Assembly (NCBI RefSeq): GCF_003350925.1
Contig: NZ_KZ857179.1
Location: 134,848-198,847, forward strand
From: Dyella tabacisoli
GTDB taxonomy: Bacteria > Pseudomonadota > Gammaproteobacteria > Xanthomonadales > Rhodanobacteraceae
Direction: 5' to 3'
Length of the DNA stretch: 64,000 bases
Numbering within the stretch: position 1 is the first letter of the stretch; each line of letters begins with the position of its first letter. This document shows, piece by piece, positions 56,894 to 64,000 of this stretch. The notes below the pieces were generated by a model. That model ran no database searches. It worked only from the letters and a program-made list of their open reading frames with translations, and had not been told where the DNA came from. A program made the position numbers and the translations under genes.

Positions 56894-58138
56894 ATGACCG
56901 CATCCGACATCGGCCCTGATTTATCGCCATTGCCATTGCCATTGCCATCGTCATCGGCACCTGGTCGGGCGCGCGAGGTGTTCGTCGCGTTTTTGAAACT
57001 GGGCTTGACCTCGTTTGGCGGGCCGATTGCGCATATCGGTTATTTTCGTCGCGCTTTCGTCGAACAACGGCGCTGGCTGGATGACGCGCATTTTTCGCAG
57101 CTACTCGCGCTGTGTCAGTTTTTGCCGGGGCCGGCGAGCAGTCAGTTGGGCTGCGCCTTGGGTCTGCTGCGAGCTGGCTGGCGCGGTGCGTTGGCTGCTT
57201 TCGCCGGATTCACGCTGCCGTCGGCGTTGCTGTTGTTTGCCTTCGCCGCATGGGCGCCGTACCTGGATAGCCGATGGGGTCAGGCGGTCTTGCATGGCCT
57301 GAAGCTGGTGGCGCTGGTCGTGGTGGCGCAAGGTCTACTGGGCATGCTGCGCACATTGGCACCGGATGGGCCGCGCCGAGTATTGGCACTGGCGGCCGCC
57401 ACGATGCTGCTGTGGCAGCCGCAGGCATCGATGCAGCTTCTGGTAATCGCCGCTGCTGCCGCGCTGGGGCCATGGATGTGCCGCGCGGTGCAGGCACATC
57501 GTGGTGATGTGTTTGTCCTGAACTACACATATCGCGACGCGATATGGCTGCTGCTCGCGTATGCCCTGCTGTTGCTGGGGGCGCTGGCGGCAAGCGCAGG
57601 GTGGCCATGGCTGCTTCAGGCTGCAGCCGCGTTTTATCGTTCAGGCGCCTTGGTGTTCGGTGGCGGTCACGTGGTGTTGCCGTTGTTGAAACAGGCCCTG
57701 GTAACGCCCGGCTGGCTCGATGAGGGCAGCTTTCTTGCCGGCTACGGCGCGGCGCAGGCGGTGCCGGGGCCGATGTTCTCATTGGCTGCATTCCTTGGCA
57801 GCAGTTTGCATGGCGGACAGGGTGGTGTACTCGGCGCGATGGTCGGTTTATTGGCGATCTTCCTGCCTGGCCTGCTGCTGGTGACAGGCATGCTGCCGTT
57901 CTGGCAGCGGCTGTCGGCGCGCGACGATGCCGTGCGCGCCGTGGCGGGCATCAACGCGGCGGTGATCGGTCTACTTGCGGCGGCGTTCTACGATCCCCTG
58001 TGGACCGGTGCCGTACATGCGCCCATCGACCTGGTGATCGTAGCGGTAGGTCTGGCTGTGCTGGTATTTGCGCGAAAGCCGGTGTGGCTGGCGATGCTGT
58101 GGTGTGTCGGCGTGTCGCTATGCCGCGCATGGTTTTAG
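56894..58138 (+). CDS. chrA: Chromate transporter, CHR family (two-domain)
   Basis: Inner-membrane chromate efflux protein, 414 aa with two homologous CHR halves. First half: LTSFGGPIAHIGYFRRAFVE, LLALCQFLPGPASSQ and GCALGLLRAGWRGALAAFAG; second half: GALVFGGGHVVLPLLK and GYGAAQAVPGPMFSLAAFLG. The stop TAG overlaps the G of GAGCCTGTTCAAA, an end of the 51519 repeat family. Part of its 3' end is found again, in eroded form, at 59354-59406. Confidence 0.94.
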   Translation: MTASDIGPDLSPLPLPLPSSSAPGRAREVFVAFLKLGLTSFGGPIAHIGYFRRAFVEQRRWLDDAHFSQLLALCQFLPGPASSQLGCALGLLRAGWRGALAAFAGFTLPSALLLFAFAAWAPYLDSRWGQAVLHGLKLVALVVVAQGLLGMLRTLAPDGPRRVLALAAATMLLWQPQASMQLLVIAAAAALGPWMCRAVQAHRGDVFVLNYTYRDAIWLLLAYALLLLGALAASAGWPWLLQAAAAFYRSGALVFGGGHVVLPLLKQALVTPGWLDEGSFLAGYGAAQAVPGPMFSLAAFLGSSLHGGQGGVLGAMVGLLAIFLPGLLLVTGMLPFWQRLSARDDAVRAVAGINAAVIGLLAAAFYDPLWTGAVHAPIDLVIVAVGLAVLVFARKPVWLAMLWCVGVSLCRAWF

Positions 58139-58158
58139 AGCCTGTTCAAATGACTGGC

Positions 58159-58329
58159 TTACGGGGGTATTGCAAGAGCTACCAAAAGGGCGATGACAAA
58201 AAGTAAGACTATGGTGATCCAAAATCCCCTAGGGCCATAATCGATAGAGCTGAGAAAGTTGAGAGTGGCGAAGAGCGTGTCGAAAAACCGCTCTAACGCC
58301 GATAAGAGAAAATCCAACATGCGACTCAT
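58159..58329 (-). CDS. Small single-pass membrane protein
   Basis: 56 aa from ATG 58329, with AGGAG 7 bases upstream. An amphipathic N-terminal helix (MLDFLLSALERFFDTLFATL) is followed by a membrane helix (FWITIVLLFVIALLVALAI). Not recognised. Lies in a lower-GC stretch and starts 62 bases after the stop of the secreted protein gene upstream on the same strand. Confidence 0.6.
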   Translation of the reverse strand: MSRMLDFLLSALERFFDTLFATLNFLSSIDYGPRGFWITIVLLFVIALLVALAIPP

Positions 58330-58390
58330 GCGACACTCCTGGCCCAGGTGCGTCATAGAGCCTATGGCGCGCCTGGGCGGCAGGTGACCA

Positions 58391-59227
58391 TCAAATATCG
58401 GCCGAGGCAATCTCTATAGAGCTGCGGTAATGCAGCGCGACTGCGGAAATGCAGGTCCGATAAATACGATTCTGATTGACTCCGGCAATGTACCTAACCA
58501 CAGCTCGGGCGTTTGCCGCGAGGTACAACCGTCCTGGCATGAAGCCTACCGGGCGTGGAACAAGATTGAAGGCCGCTGAGCATTTCAAAATCTCTCCCGT
58601 TGCATCTGAAAGGAGGTCGCCCACGACAGCGTTCATGGTCCAGTTGTTAGCAAGTGACGCACTCCAAATGGAGGTGGCAACCGTGAGTAGCGCAGCCTGC
58701 TCATCTGGACTTGGGTCTGACGAATTCTGCTGTGTAGCGATCTTTGTCTTAGGTAAAGCGGTTGCCCCACTCTGTGCGCCAGGCCACACGATCGTCTCAA
58801 CCGTAGGTGCCAATCTTCTTATCCATAGCTCAATGGCCGGGTGTATGCCGGGCGATTGATCGCTGCTGAAATACCGGATAGCCCCGTTTTCCACATCATA
58901 ATAGGCTGCATAAATACGACCGTCTGGGTAAATAGCCACAGCGGACGTGTGTTGCTGGCTGGCATTTTCGCGCCATCCCTCGATGTATATGCCATCGCCT
59001 TTTAGCTTCGCTGGAACAGCGAGTTGATCGAGATTACGCAAAACCTGCGGATACTCCGCTCCCAGCAAGTTTCGAAGACCACTGGATGAAAGCGACTCAT
59101 CAAGAGTGCTAACAGCACGCGCTCGCGCATCATTATTCATGCTTTGCGCAAATGCGGGTGCGGCGAAAACGAACGACATAAGAAAGAAACTTTTGCAGAG
59201 CATGTTTCTCGGCGACGTCATCGTCAT
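58391..59227 (-). CDS. Hypothetical secreted protein in a lower-GC cassette
   Basis: 278 aa from ATG 59227 (GGAG about 9 bases upstream; ATGs at 59251, 59242 and 59221 are alternatives). Signal peptide (MLCKSFFLMSFVFAAPAFA). The mature part has WRENASQQHTSAVAIYPDGRIYAAYYD, then ALLTVATSIWSASLANNWTM and two Cys near the C-terminus. Family not recognised. Sampled 60-base lines of the gene are about 47% GC while neighbours are near 60% or above, so it was probably acquired. Confidence 0.65.
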   Translation of the reverse strand: MTMTSPRNMLCKSFFLMSFVFAAPAFAQSMNNDARARAVSTLDESLSSSGLRNLLGAEYPQVLRNLDQLAVPAKLKGDGIYIEGWRENASQQHTSAVAIYPDGRIYAAYYDVENGAIRYFSSDQSPGIHPAIELWIRRLAPTVETIVWPGAQSGATALPKTKIATQQNSSDPSPDEQAALLTVATSIWSASLANNWTMNAVVGDLLSDATGEILKCSAAFNLVPRPVGFMPGRLYLAANARAVVRYIAGVNQNRIYRTCISAVALHYRSSIEIASADI

Positions 59228-59326
59228 GACACTATTCTCCATGATGCCCATCCTGTTGGGGCACTTGGACTCTACGTCACGTCGGAGTTGGGTTGCAATT
59301 TCAATGCCCGTGGCTCGCAGGCTTTT

Positions 59327-59406
59327 AGGAATGTTCTGATCTATCCTACGCAGCCGGCATGGCTGGTAGTGCTGTAGCGTGTCGCTATGCCGCGCATAGT
59401 TTTAGA
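59327..59406 (+). pseudogene. Scar of a second chrA copy (5' flank joined to 3' end)
   Basis: AGGAATGTTCTGATCTATC (59327-59345) resembles the bases just before chrA (56873-56891), and 59354-59406 resembles the last 60 bases of chrA. The final CGTGTCGCTATGCCGCGCAT and following bases match 29 positions at 58111-58139 with one difference. About 1.2 kb of chrA interior would be missing. Confidence 0.6.
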
Positions 59407-59534
59407 TGACTGATGGCGCAGGTGGCTTTGAACTTGTCGTGCCATTCTCCAGTCTGATCGCCGGCCTTGTCGCATTCGGTTTACGACGCCACTACAACAC
59501 TTGGCTAACCCCGCACCTCATGGAGCATCGAGAC

Positions 59535-60560
59535 ATGCGTCTGTCACTGTTCGTCGTACTGTTCGCGTTATCCGGGATATCGCCGGCTTTCGCGCAAACC
59601 GTGGCCGCGACGGCACCGGCGCCAGCCAGCTCGGTCGCCAACCTGGAGGCGGTCGTGGTCACTGGCGTGCAGCCTGGGCCGGGCCTGTGGAAGGTGAGCA
59701 AGGGCGATCATGTGATGTGGGTGCTGGGCACCTTGTCGCCGCTGCCCGATCATATGCAGTGGAAAACCGATGATGTGGAGCAAATCATCGCGCAGTCGCA
59801 GGAGGTGCTGGAGCCGCCGTCGCTGCAGTTGAAAGCGGACGTGGGTTTCTTCGGCAAACTCTTTCTATTGCCGACGCTGATCGGCGCGCGCAAGAGCCCC
59901 GATGGCGCCACCCTGCAACAGTTGGTGCCGCCGCCGCTATACGCGCGCTGGCTGGTGCAGAAGCAGCTATACATCGGCAAAGACAACAGCATCGAGCGTT
60001 GGCGGCCGATCTTTGCAGCGACTGAGCTCTACGACAAGGCGATCAAGCATGCCGGCCTGACCGCCTCGGGCGGCGTAAAAAACACCATTCGCGATCTGGC
60101 CAAGAAACACGGCGTCAAATTGACCAAGACGAATTACAAGCTGGCGATTGCCAATCCACGCGAAGCGGTCAAGACCTTCAAGAGTTCGGCGATGGACGAT
60201 CAGGCGTGCTTGAGCGGCGTGATCGATGGCATCGAGCATTCGCTGGGCAGCATCACCGCGCGCGCCAACGCATGGGCCACCGGCGATATCGAGATACTGC
60301 GCACGTTGTCTTTGCACGATCAGCGTGAGGCTTGTATCGATGCGGTCACCGAGGCGGGCTTTGCGAAAAAACTTGGGCTCAACGATGTGCGGCAACGTGT
60401 CGATGCGATATGGATGAGCGCTGCCGAGCAGGTTCTGGCCAACGACAAGCAAAGCTTTGCGATGCTGCCGATGGAAGAGGTGTTGTCGCCCGATGGTTAT
60501 CTCGCCAAGCTCAAGGGGAAGGGCTACACCGTGCAGGCACCGGACGAGCAAGAGCCGTAG
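59535..60560 (+). CDS. TraB/GumN family protein
   Basis: 341 aa from ATG 59535 (GGAG 9 bases upstream). Signal peptide MRLSLFVVLFALSGISPAFAQ. The TraB/GumN domain covers most of the rest: GLWKVSKGDHVMWVLGTLSPLPDHMQW near the N-terminus and the EVL, DDQACLSGVIDGIEH and REACIDAVTEAGF helices. The family is related to Tiki-type proteases; in many GumN proteins the first motif is GxxHxx, but here it reads GTLSPLP, so the usual His is replaced, and catalysis is doubtful. GumN itself lies in xanthan clusters, but no other gum gene is seen here. Confidence 0.82.
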   Translation: MRLSLFVVLFALSGISPAFAQTVAATAPAPASSVANLEAVVVTGVQPGPGLWKVSKGDHVMWVLGTLSPLPDHMQWKTDDVEQIIAQSQEVLEPPSLQLKADVGFFGKLFLLPTLIGARKSPDGATLQQLVPPPLYARWLVQKQLYIGKDNSIERWRPIFAATELYDKAIKHAGLTASGGVKNTIRDLAKKHGVKLTKTNYKLAIANPREAVKTFKSSAMDDQACLSGVIDGIEHSLGSITARANAWATGDIEILRTLSLHDQREACIDAVTEAGFAKKLGLNDVRQRVDAIWMSAAEQVLANDKQSFAMLPMEEVLSPDGYLAKLKGKGYTVQAPDEQEP

Positions 60561-60620
60561 TGGCTATTCCCCGAGCTTTTGGCCCCTCCCTCAGCGCTGA
60601 TGAACAAGAGAGCGCTCAAG

Positions 60621-61088
60621 TCAAAACCCGAACTCACTCAAGCCCGGATGATCGTCCGGTCGACGACCCAGTGGCCAATGAAACCGGCGCTCGGTTTCGC
60701 TGATCGGCGTGTCGTTGATGCTGGCGTGGCGATGCGTCATCAGGCCGGCATCGTTGAATGCCCAATTCTCATTGCCATAGCTGCGGAACCAGTGGCCGGA
60801 ATCGTCATGCCATTCGTAGGCAAAGCGCACGGCGATTCGGTTGCCGGCATAAGTCCATAGCTCCTTAATTAGCCGATAGTCCAGCTCGCGAGCCCATTTG
60901 CGTTGCAGAAAATGTCTGGCGGCATCGCGGCCATCGAGAAATTCGGCGCGATTACGCCAATGGGTGTCCTCGGTATAGACCAGCGCCACGCGCTCGGGGT
61001 CGCGGCTATTCCAGGCGTCCTCTGCGAGACGTACCTTCTGCACGGCGGTTTCGGTGGTGAATGGGGGGAGTGGCGGGCGGGTTTGCAT
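60621..61088 (-). CDS. NTF2-like protein of the DUF1348 family
   Basis: 155 aa, cytoplasmic. GAGG shortly before ATG 61088. SnoaL/NTF2-type fold: [72 protein letters not shown]. Members of this family are annotated as nuclear transport factor 2 family proteins of unknown role. It is downstream of an aldo/keto reductase on the same strand, 27 bases away. Confidence 0.88.
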   Translation of the reverse strand: MQTRPPLPPFTTETAVQKVRLAEDAWNSRDPERVALVYTEDTHWRNRAEFLDGRDAARHFLQRKWARELDYRLIKELWTYAGNRIAVRFAYEWHDDSGHWFRSYGNENWAFNDAGLMTHRHASINDTPISETERRFHWPLGRRPDDHPGLSEFGF

Positions 61089-61115
61089 AAGTCCTCAGAG
61101 ATGTTGAACAGGCTC

Positions 61116-62060
61116 TCAAGCGCTAGCCTGATCCAGTCGAGCGATTTCATCCGCACGGAGTTGCAACTGCGCGGCGCCAAGCAGCTCATGCCATTGCTCC
61201 ACGCTGGTAGCGCTGGCGATCGGGGCAGTAAGGCCGGGGCGGGCCATCAGCCAGGCCAAGGCAATTTGTGCCGGAGTGGCGTGATGGCTGGCGGCCACCT
61301 CGTCGAGCGCGGCGAGAATGCGCAGGCCACGCGGGTTGAGATATCTCTCTACTGCGCCGCCGCGTGCGGCGCTCTTGGCCAGATCATCGGTGCTGCGGTA
61401 CTTGCCGCTGAGAAATCCGCTGGCCAAGGCGTAATAGCAGATGACACCGATGTTCTCGGTGCGAATCAGTGGCTCCAGTGCTTTTTCGTAGCCATCGCGT
61501 TGGATCAGGTTGTATTCCGGTTGCAGGCTTTCATAGCGTGGCAGGTCGTTCTTTTTGGACACGGCCAATGCCTCGGCAAGACGGTCTGCCGAGTAATTAG
61601 AGGCGCCGATCGCACGCACTTTGCCTTGTTCGATCAGCCGGCTAAATGCGCCGAGTGTGTCTTCCAGTGGCACGCTGGCATCGTCATGGTGTGCCTGGTA
61701 CAGATCGATATGATCGGTTTGCAGACGCTGCAGAGAGCTGTCGACGGCTTTTTGAATATTCACCGGCGATAAGCCCGGATGTTCGGCCCATTTGGCCACC
61801 TTGGTGGCGAGCACCACCTGGTTGCGCTTGCCGCTACGCTTGAGCCACTTGCCGATAATCGTTTCCGATTCCCCGCCACGATTGCCCGGAACCCAGGCGG
61901 AATACACATCGGCGGTGTCGATCAGGTTGAAGCCTGTGCCGACAAAGACATCGAGTAGTTCAAATGAGCGCTTCTCATCGGTACTCCAGCCGAATACGTT
62001 GCCGCCGAAGGCCAGTGGTGCGATGAAAAGCGGTGACTTGCCGAGTTGACGCCGTTGCAT
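61116..62060 (-). CDS. Aldo/keto reductase
   Basis: 314 aa from ATG 62060. NADPH-dependent TIM-barrel oxidoreductase. Tetrad: D and Y in NLIDTADVYSAW, K in VVLATKVAKWA, H in YQAHHDD. C-terminal cofactor site ASATSVEQWHELL. Differs from the one at 26927 by its AFGGNVFGWS opening. The TGA stop is directly followed by GAGCCTGTTCAA, an end of the 51519 repeat family. Divergent from the LysR gene at 62414, with a possible small gene between. Confidence 0.92.
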   Translation of the reverse strand: MQRRQLGKSPLFIAPLAFGGNVFGWSTDEKRSFELLDVFVGTGFNLIDTADVYSAWVPGNRGGESETIIGKWLKRSGKRNQVVLATKVAKWAEHPGLSPVNIQKAVDSSLQRLQTDHIDLYQAHHDDASVPLEDTLGAFSRLIEQGKVRAIGASNYSADRLAEALAVSKKNDLPRYESLQPEYNLIQRDGYEKALEPLIRTENIGVICYYALASGFLSGKYRSTDDLAKSAARGGAVERYLNPRGLRILAALDEVAASHHATPAQIALAWLMARPGLTAPIASATSVEQWHELLGAAQLQLRADEIARLDQASA

Positions 62061-62112
62061 GGGGAGAACCTTTGGAAAGATCTCCAAGAATTGGTAGCGG
62101 TTTGACCGGGAA

Positions 62113-62307
62113 TCAAGTCGGCACGCAGGCCGTGGAGCATGTCGAATCCGCCGCCTTTGGGGCACGGGCGGACTTGCTTGGCAGCGGCTTGACTTGGCCA
62201 CCGAGCGGCTTGCTTGGCGGCGTCTCGATCTCGCTCAAGCGATGGGCGAGATCGACATTGCTGATATGGCCATGCAGAAACAACAGGTCGGACCAAAGCG
62301 AACTCAT
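62113..62307 (-). CDS. Possible small protein (64 aa)
   Basis: Begins MSSLWSDLLFLHGHISNVDL with GGGAGGG about 6 bases before its ATG (62307). No signal peptide; the second half is Lys/Pro/Ser/Ala-rich. The strong ribosome binding site in otherwise gene-free DNA is the main support. Could be co-transcribed with the aldo/keto reductase 52 bases downstream. Family unknown. Confidence 0.45.
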   Translation of the reverse strand: MSSLWSDLLFLHGHISNVDLAHRLSEIETPPSKPLGGQVKPLPSKSARAPKAADSTCSTACVPT

Positions 62308-62324
62308 GACACCCTCCCAAGAAA

Positions 62325-62340
62325 CCTGCCCATTGGCAGG
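62325..62340. promoter_or_regulatory. Inverted repeat in the divergent region before the LysR gene
   Basis: CCTGCC-CATT-GGCAGG, 6-bp arms, 73 bases upstream of the LysR start and 17 bases upstream of the small gene at 62307. A possible regulator site or a short hairpin. The rest of 62061-62413, apart from the small gene, shows nothing else. Confidence 0.3.
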
Positions 62341-62413
62341 TGGCTCAAGATAGGCGGCTCGAAGGCCGCCAAAAAGCGATATATTTGCAAGTCAGACTTG
62401 AAGGGGATTCAAG

Positions 62414-63316
62414 ATGGCACGTATTTCGCTGGATCTGTTGCAGCAGTTTGTACTGGCCGCGCGGCTGGGCAATCTGTCGCGTGCGGCCGAGCAGGCCAAC
62501 CTGACGGTCAGTGCGCTCAGCCATCAGATACGTCAGCTTGAACAACGGGTCGAGCGCAAGCTGTTCGATCGTGGGCCGCGCGGCGTGCAGCTCACCGCGG
62601 AAGGGCGCCGTCTGCAAGGGGCTGTAGCACATCATTTCGAGGGTATTGACCGCGCGCTTGCCAATTATCGCTGTCGCCGTGAAGAGGCGCTGACCATCAA
62701 CACGCTGCCGAGTGTGATGTCCAGTTGGCTGGTGCCGCGATTGGCGCGCCTGGTGGCGGCTCATCCCGAGCTGGAGCTCAATCTGCAATCCAGTACGGGC
62801 CTGGTCGATTTCGAGCGCGATCCAGTGGATGTCGCCATACGCTACGGGCGCGGTGTCTGGCCGGGCGTGGAAAGCGAAAAGCTGTTCGACGAATGGATCG
62901 CGCCGGTAGTGGCGCCCGTCTTGCTGGAGCGCATGCGCGATACGGGCTGTGACGATGTCAGTGGGTGGCCCTTGCTTGGCGATCCCGGCGACCGTTGGCA
63001 CGATTGGTTCGCCGATATCGGCGGCAGTGCGCCGAATCGCTATGTGGCCAAGTTCGACACCACCGACGCACTGCAGCGCGCGGCATTGGAGGGTATGGGC
63101 GTGGCCCTGGGGCGCATGGTGATGGCCAGGCCGCTGATCGATGCGGGCTTGCTGCATGTGCTGGGCAAGCGCTATCAACATATTCCCGATGCGTATTACC
63201 TGGTGTATCCGGCGCGGTCTAAAGATCACGCGGGTCTGCGCATATTCCGCGATTGGATTCATGCCGAGGCCGTTCTATACGGCCAGTCGATGGCGCATAT
63301 GTCGGGGCGCCACTGA
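62414..63316 (+). CDS. LysR-family regulator, GcvA-like
   Basis: 300 aa. N-terminal winged helix-turn-helix (LLQQFVLAARLGNLSRAAEQANLTVSALSHQIRQLEQ.. LFDR) and a substrate-binding domain with VPRLARLVAAHPELELNLQ and DVAIRYGRG, the pattern of the GcvA/AmpR subgroup. Divergent from the aldo/keto reductase group and 71 bases upstream of the formaldehyde dehydrogenase gene in the same direction; either could be its target. Confidence 0.92.
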   Translation: MARISLDLLQQFVLAARLGNLSRAAEQANLTVSALSHQIRQLEQRVERKLFDRGPRGVQLTAEGRRLQGAVAHHFEGIDRALANYRCRREEALTINTLPSVMSSWLVPRLARLVAAHPELELNLQSSTGLVDFERDPVDVAIRYGRGVWPGVESEKLFDEWIAPVVAPVLLERMRDTGCDDVSGWPLLGDPGDRWHDWFADIGGSAPNRYVAKFDTTDALQRAALEGMGVALGRMVMARPLIDAGLLHVLGKRYQHIPDAYYLVYPARSKDHAGLRIFRDWIHAEAVLYGQSMAHMSGRH

Positions 63317-63333
63317 CGGCTTAGGTTTCGTAA

Positions 63334-64000
<667 letters not shown>

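Overview
The window looks like a chromosomal segment of a high-GC gammaproteobacterium of the Rhodanobacteraceae/Xanthomonadaceae type (Dyella, Luteibacter or Rhodanobacter-like). This is inferred from gene content: many TonB-dependent receptors, secreted M61 and S9 (DPP-IV type) peptidases, monomeric isocitrate dehydrogenase, a GumN/TraB protein and several families of GC-rich intergenic hairpin repeats. No species can be named from sequence alone.

Layout. 1-9.6 kb is a phosphorus-scavenging locus: the end of a PhoA-type alkaline phosphatase, two paralogous TonB-dependent receptors, a periplasmic GlpQ-type glycerophosphodiesterase and an NPP-type phosphodiesterase. 9.7-11.7 kb holds a two-gene unit of a YhhN lysoplasmalogenase-family protein and an AGMO-like membrane hydroxylase, suggesting ether-lipid turnover. 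12-19.4 kb carries a third TonB receptor, an APC amino-acid permease, an outer-membrane beta-barrel protein and an M61 peptidase. 19.5-25.2 kb is an accessory block around tRNA-Arg(CCG): two large proteins with an eCIS-core (DUF4157) domain and different C-terminal putative enzymatic domains, plus an unrecognised membrane protein. 25.2-32 kb is mostly housekeeping (lipoprotein, queF, aldo/keto reductase with divergent LysR regulator, thioesterase, DPP-IV-like peptidase). 32-34.4 kb is a BlaI/BlaR1-like pair with twin operators. 34.4-38.5 kb encodes class Ia ribonucleotide reductase (nrdA, nrdB) behind a cobalamin riboswitch. 38.6-43.2 kb has zapE, a LprI-like protein, an alpha/beta hydrolase, ACP phosphodiesterase and a membrane cytochrome c5. 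43.5-51.5 kb is an mdtABC-like RND efflux operon. 51.5-64 kb carries a LysM/lipoprotein pair, monomeric IDH, a PepSY protein, a ChrA chromate transporter followed by a lower-GC cassette and a chrA scar, a GumN-like protein, an aldo/keto reductase, a GcvA-like LysR regulator and the start of a glutathione-dependent formaldehyde dehydrogenase.

Most notable: (i) the orphan eCIS-core protein pair, one with a second HExxH site and LysM, one with a domain resembling spore transglutaminase Tgl; (ii) B12 riboswitch control placed ahead of a B12-independent ribonucleotide reductase; (iii) the AGMO-like/lysoplasmalogenase pair; (iv) three families of palindromic intergenic repeats, two of which abut or supply stop codons; (v) a chrA-derived scar flanking a lower-GC cassette.
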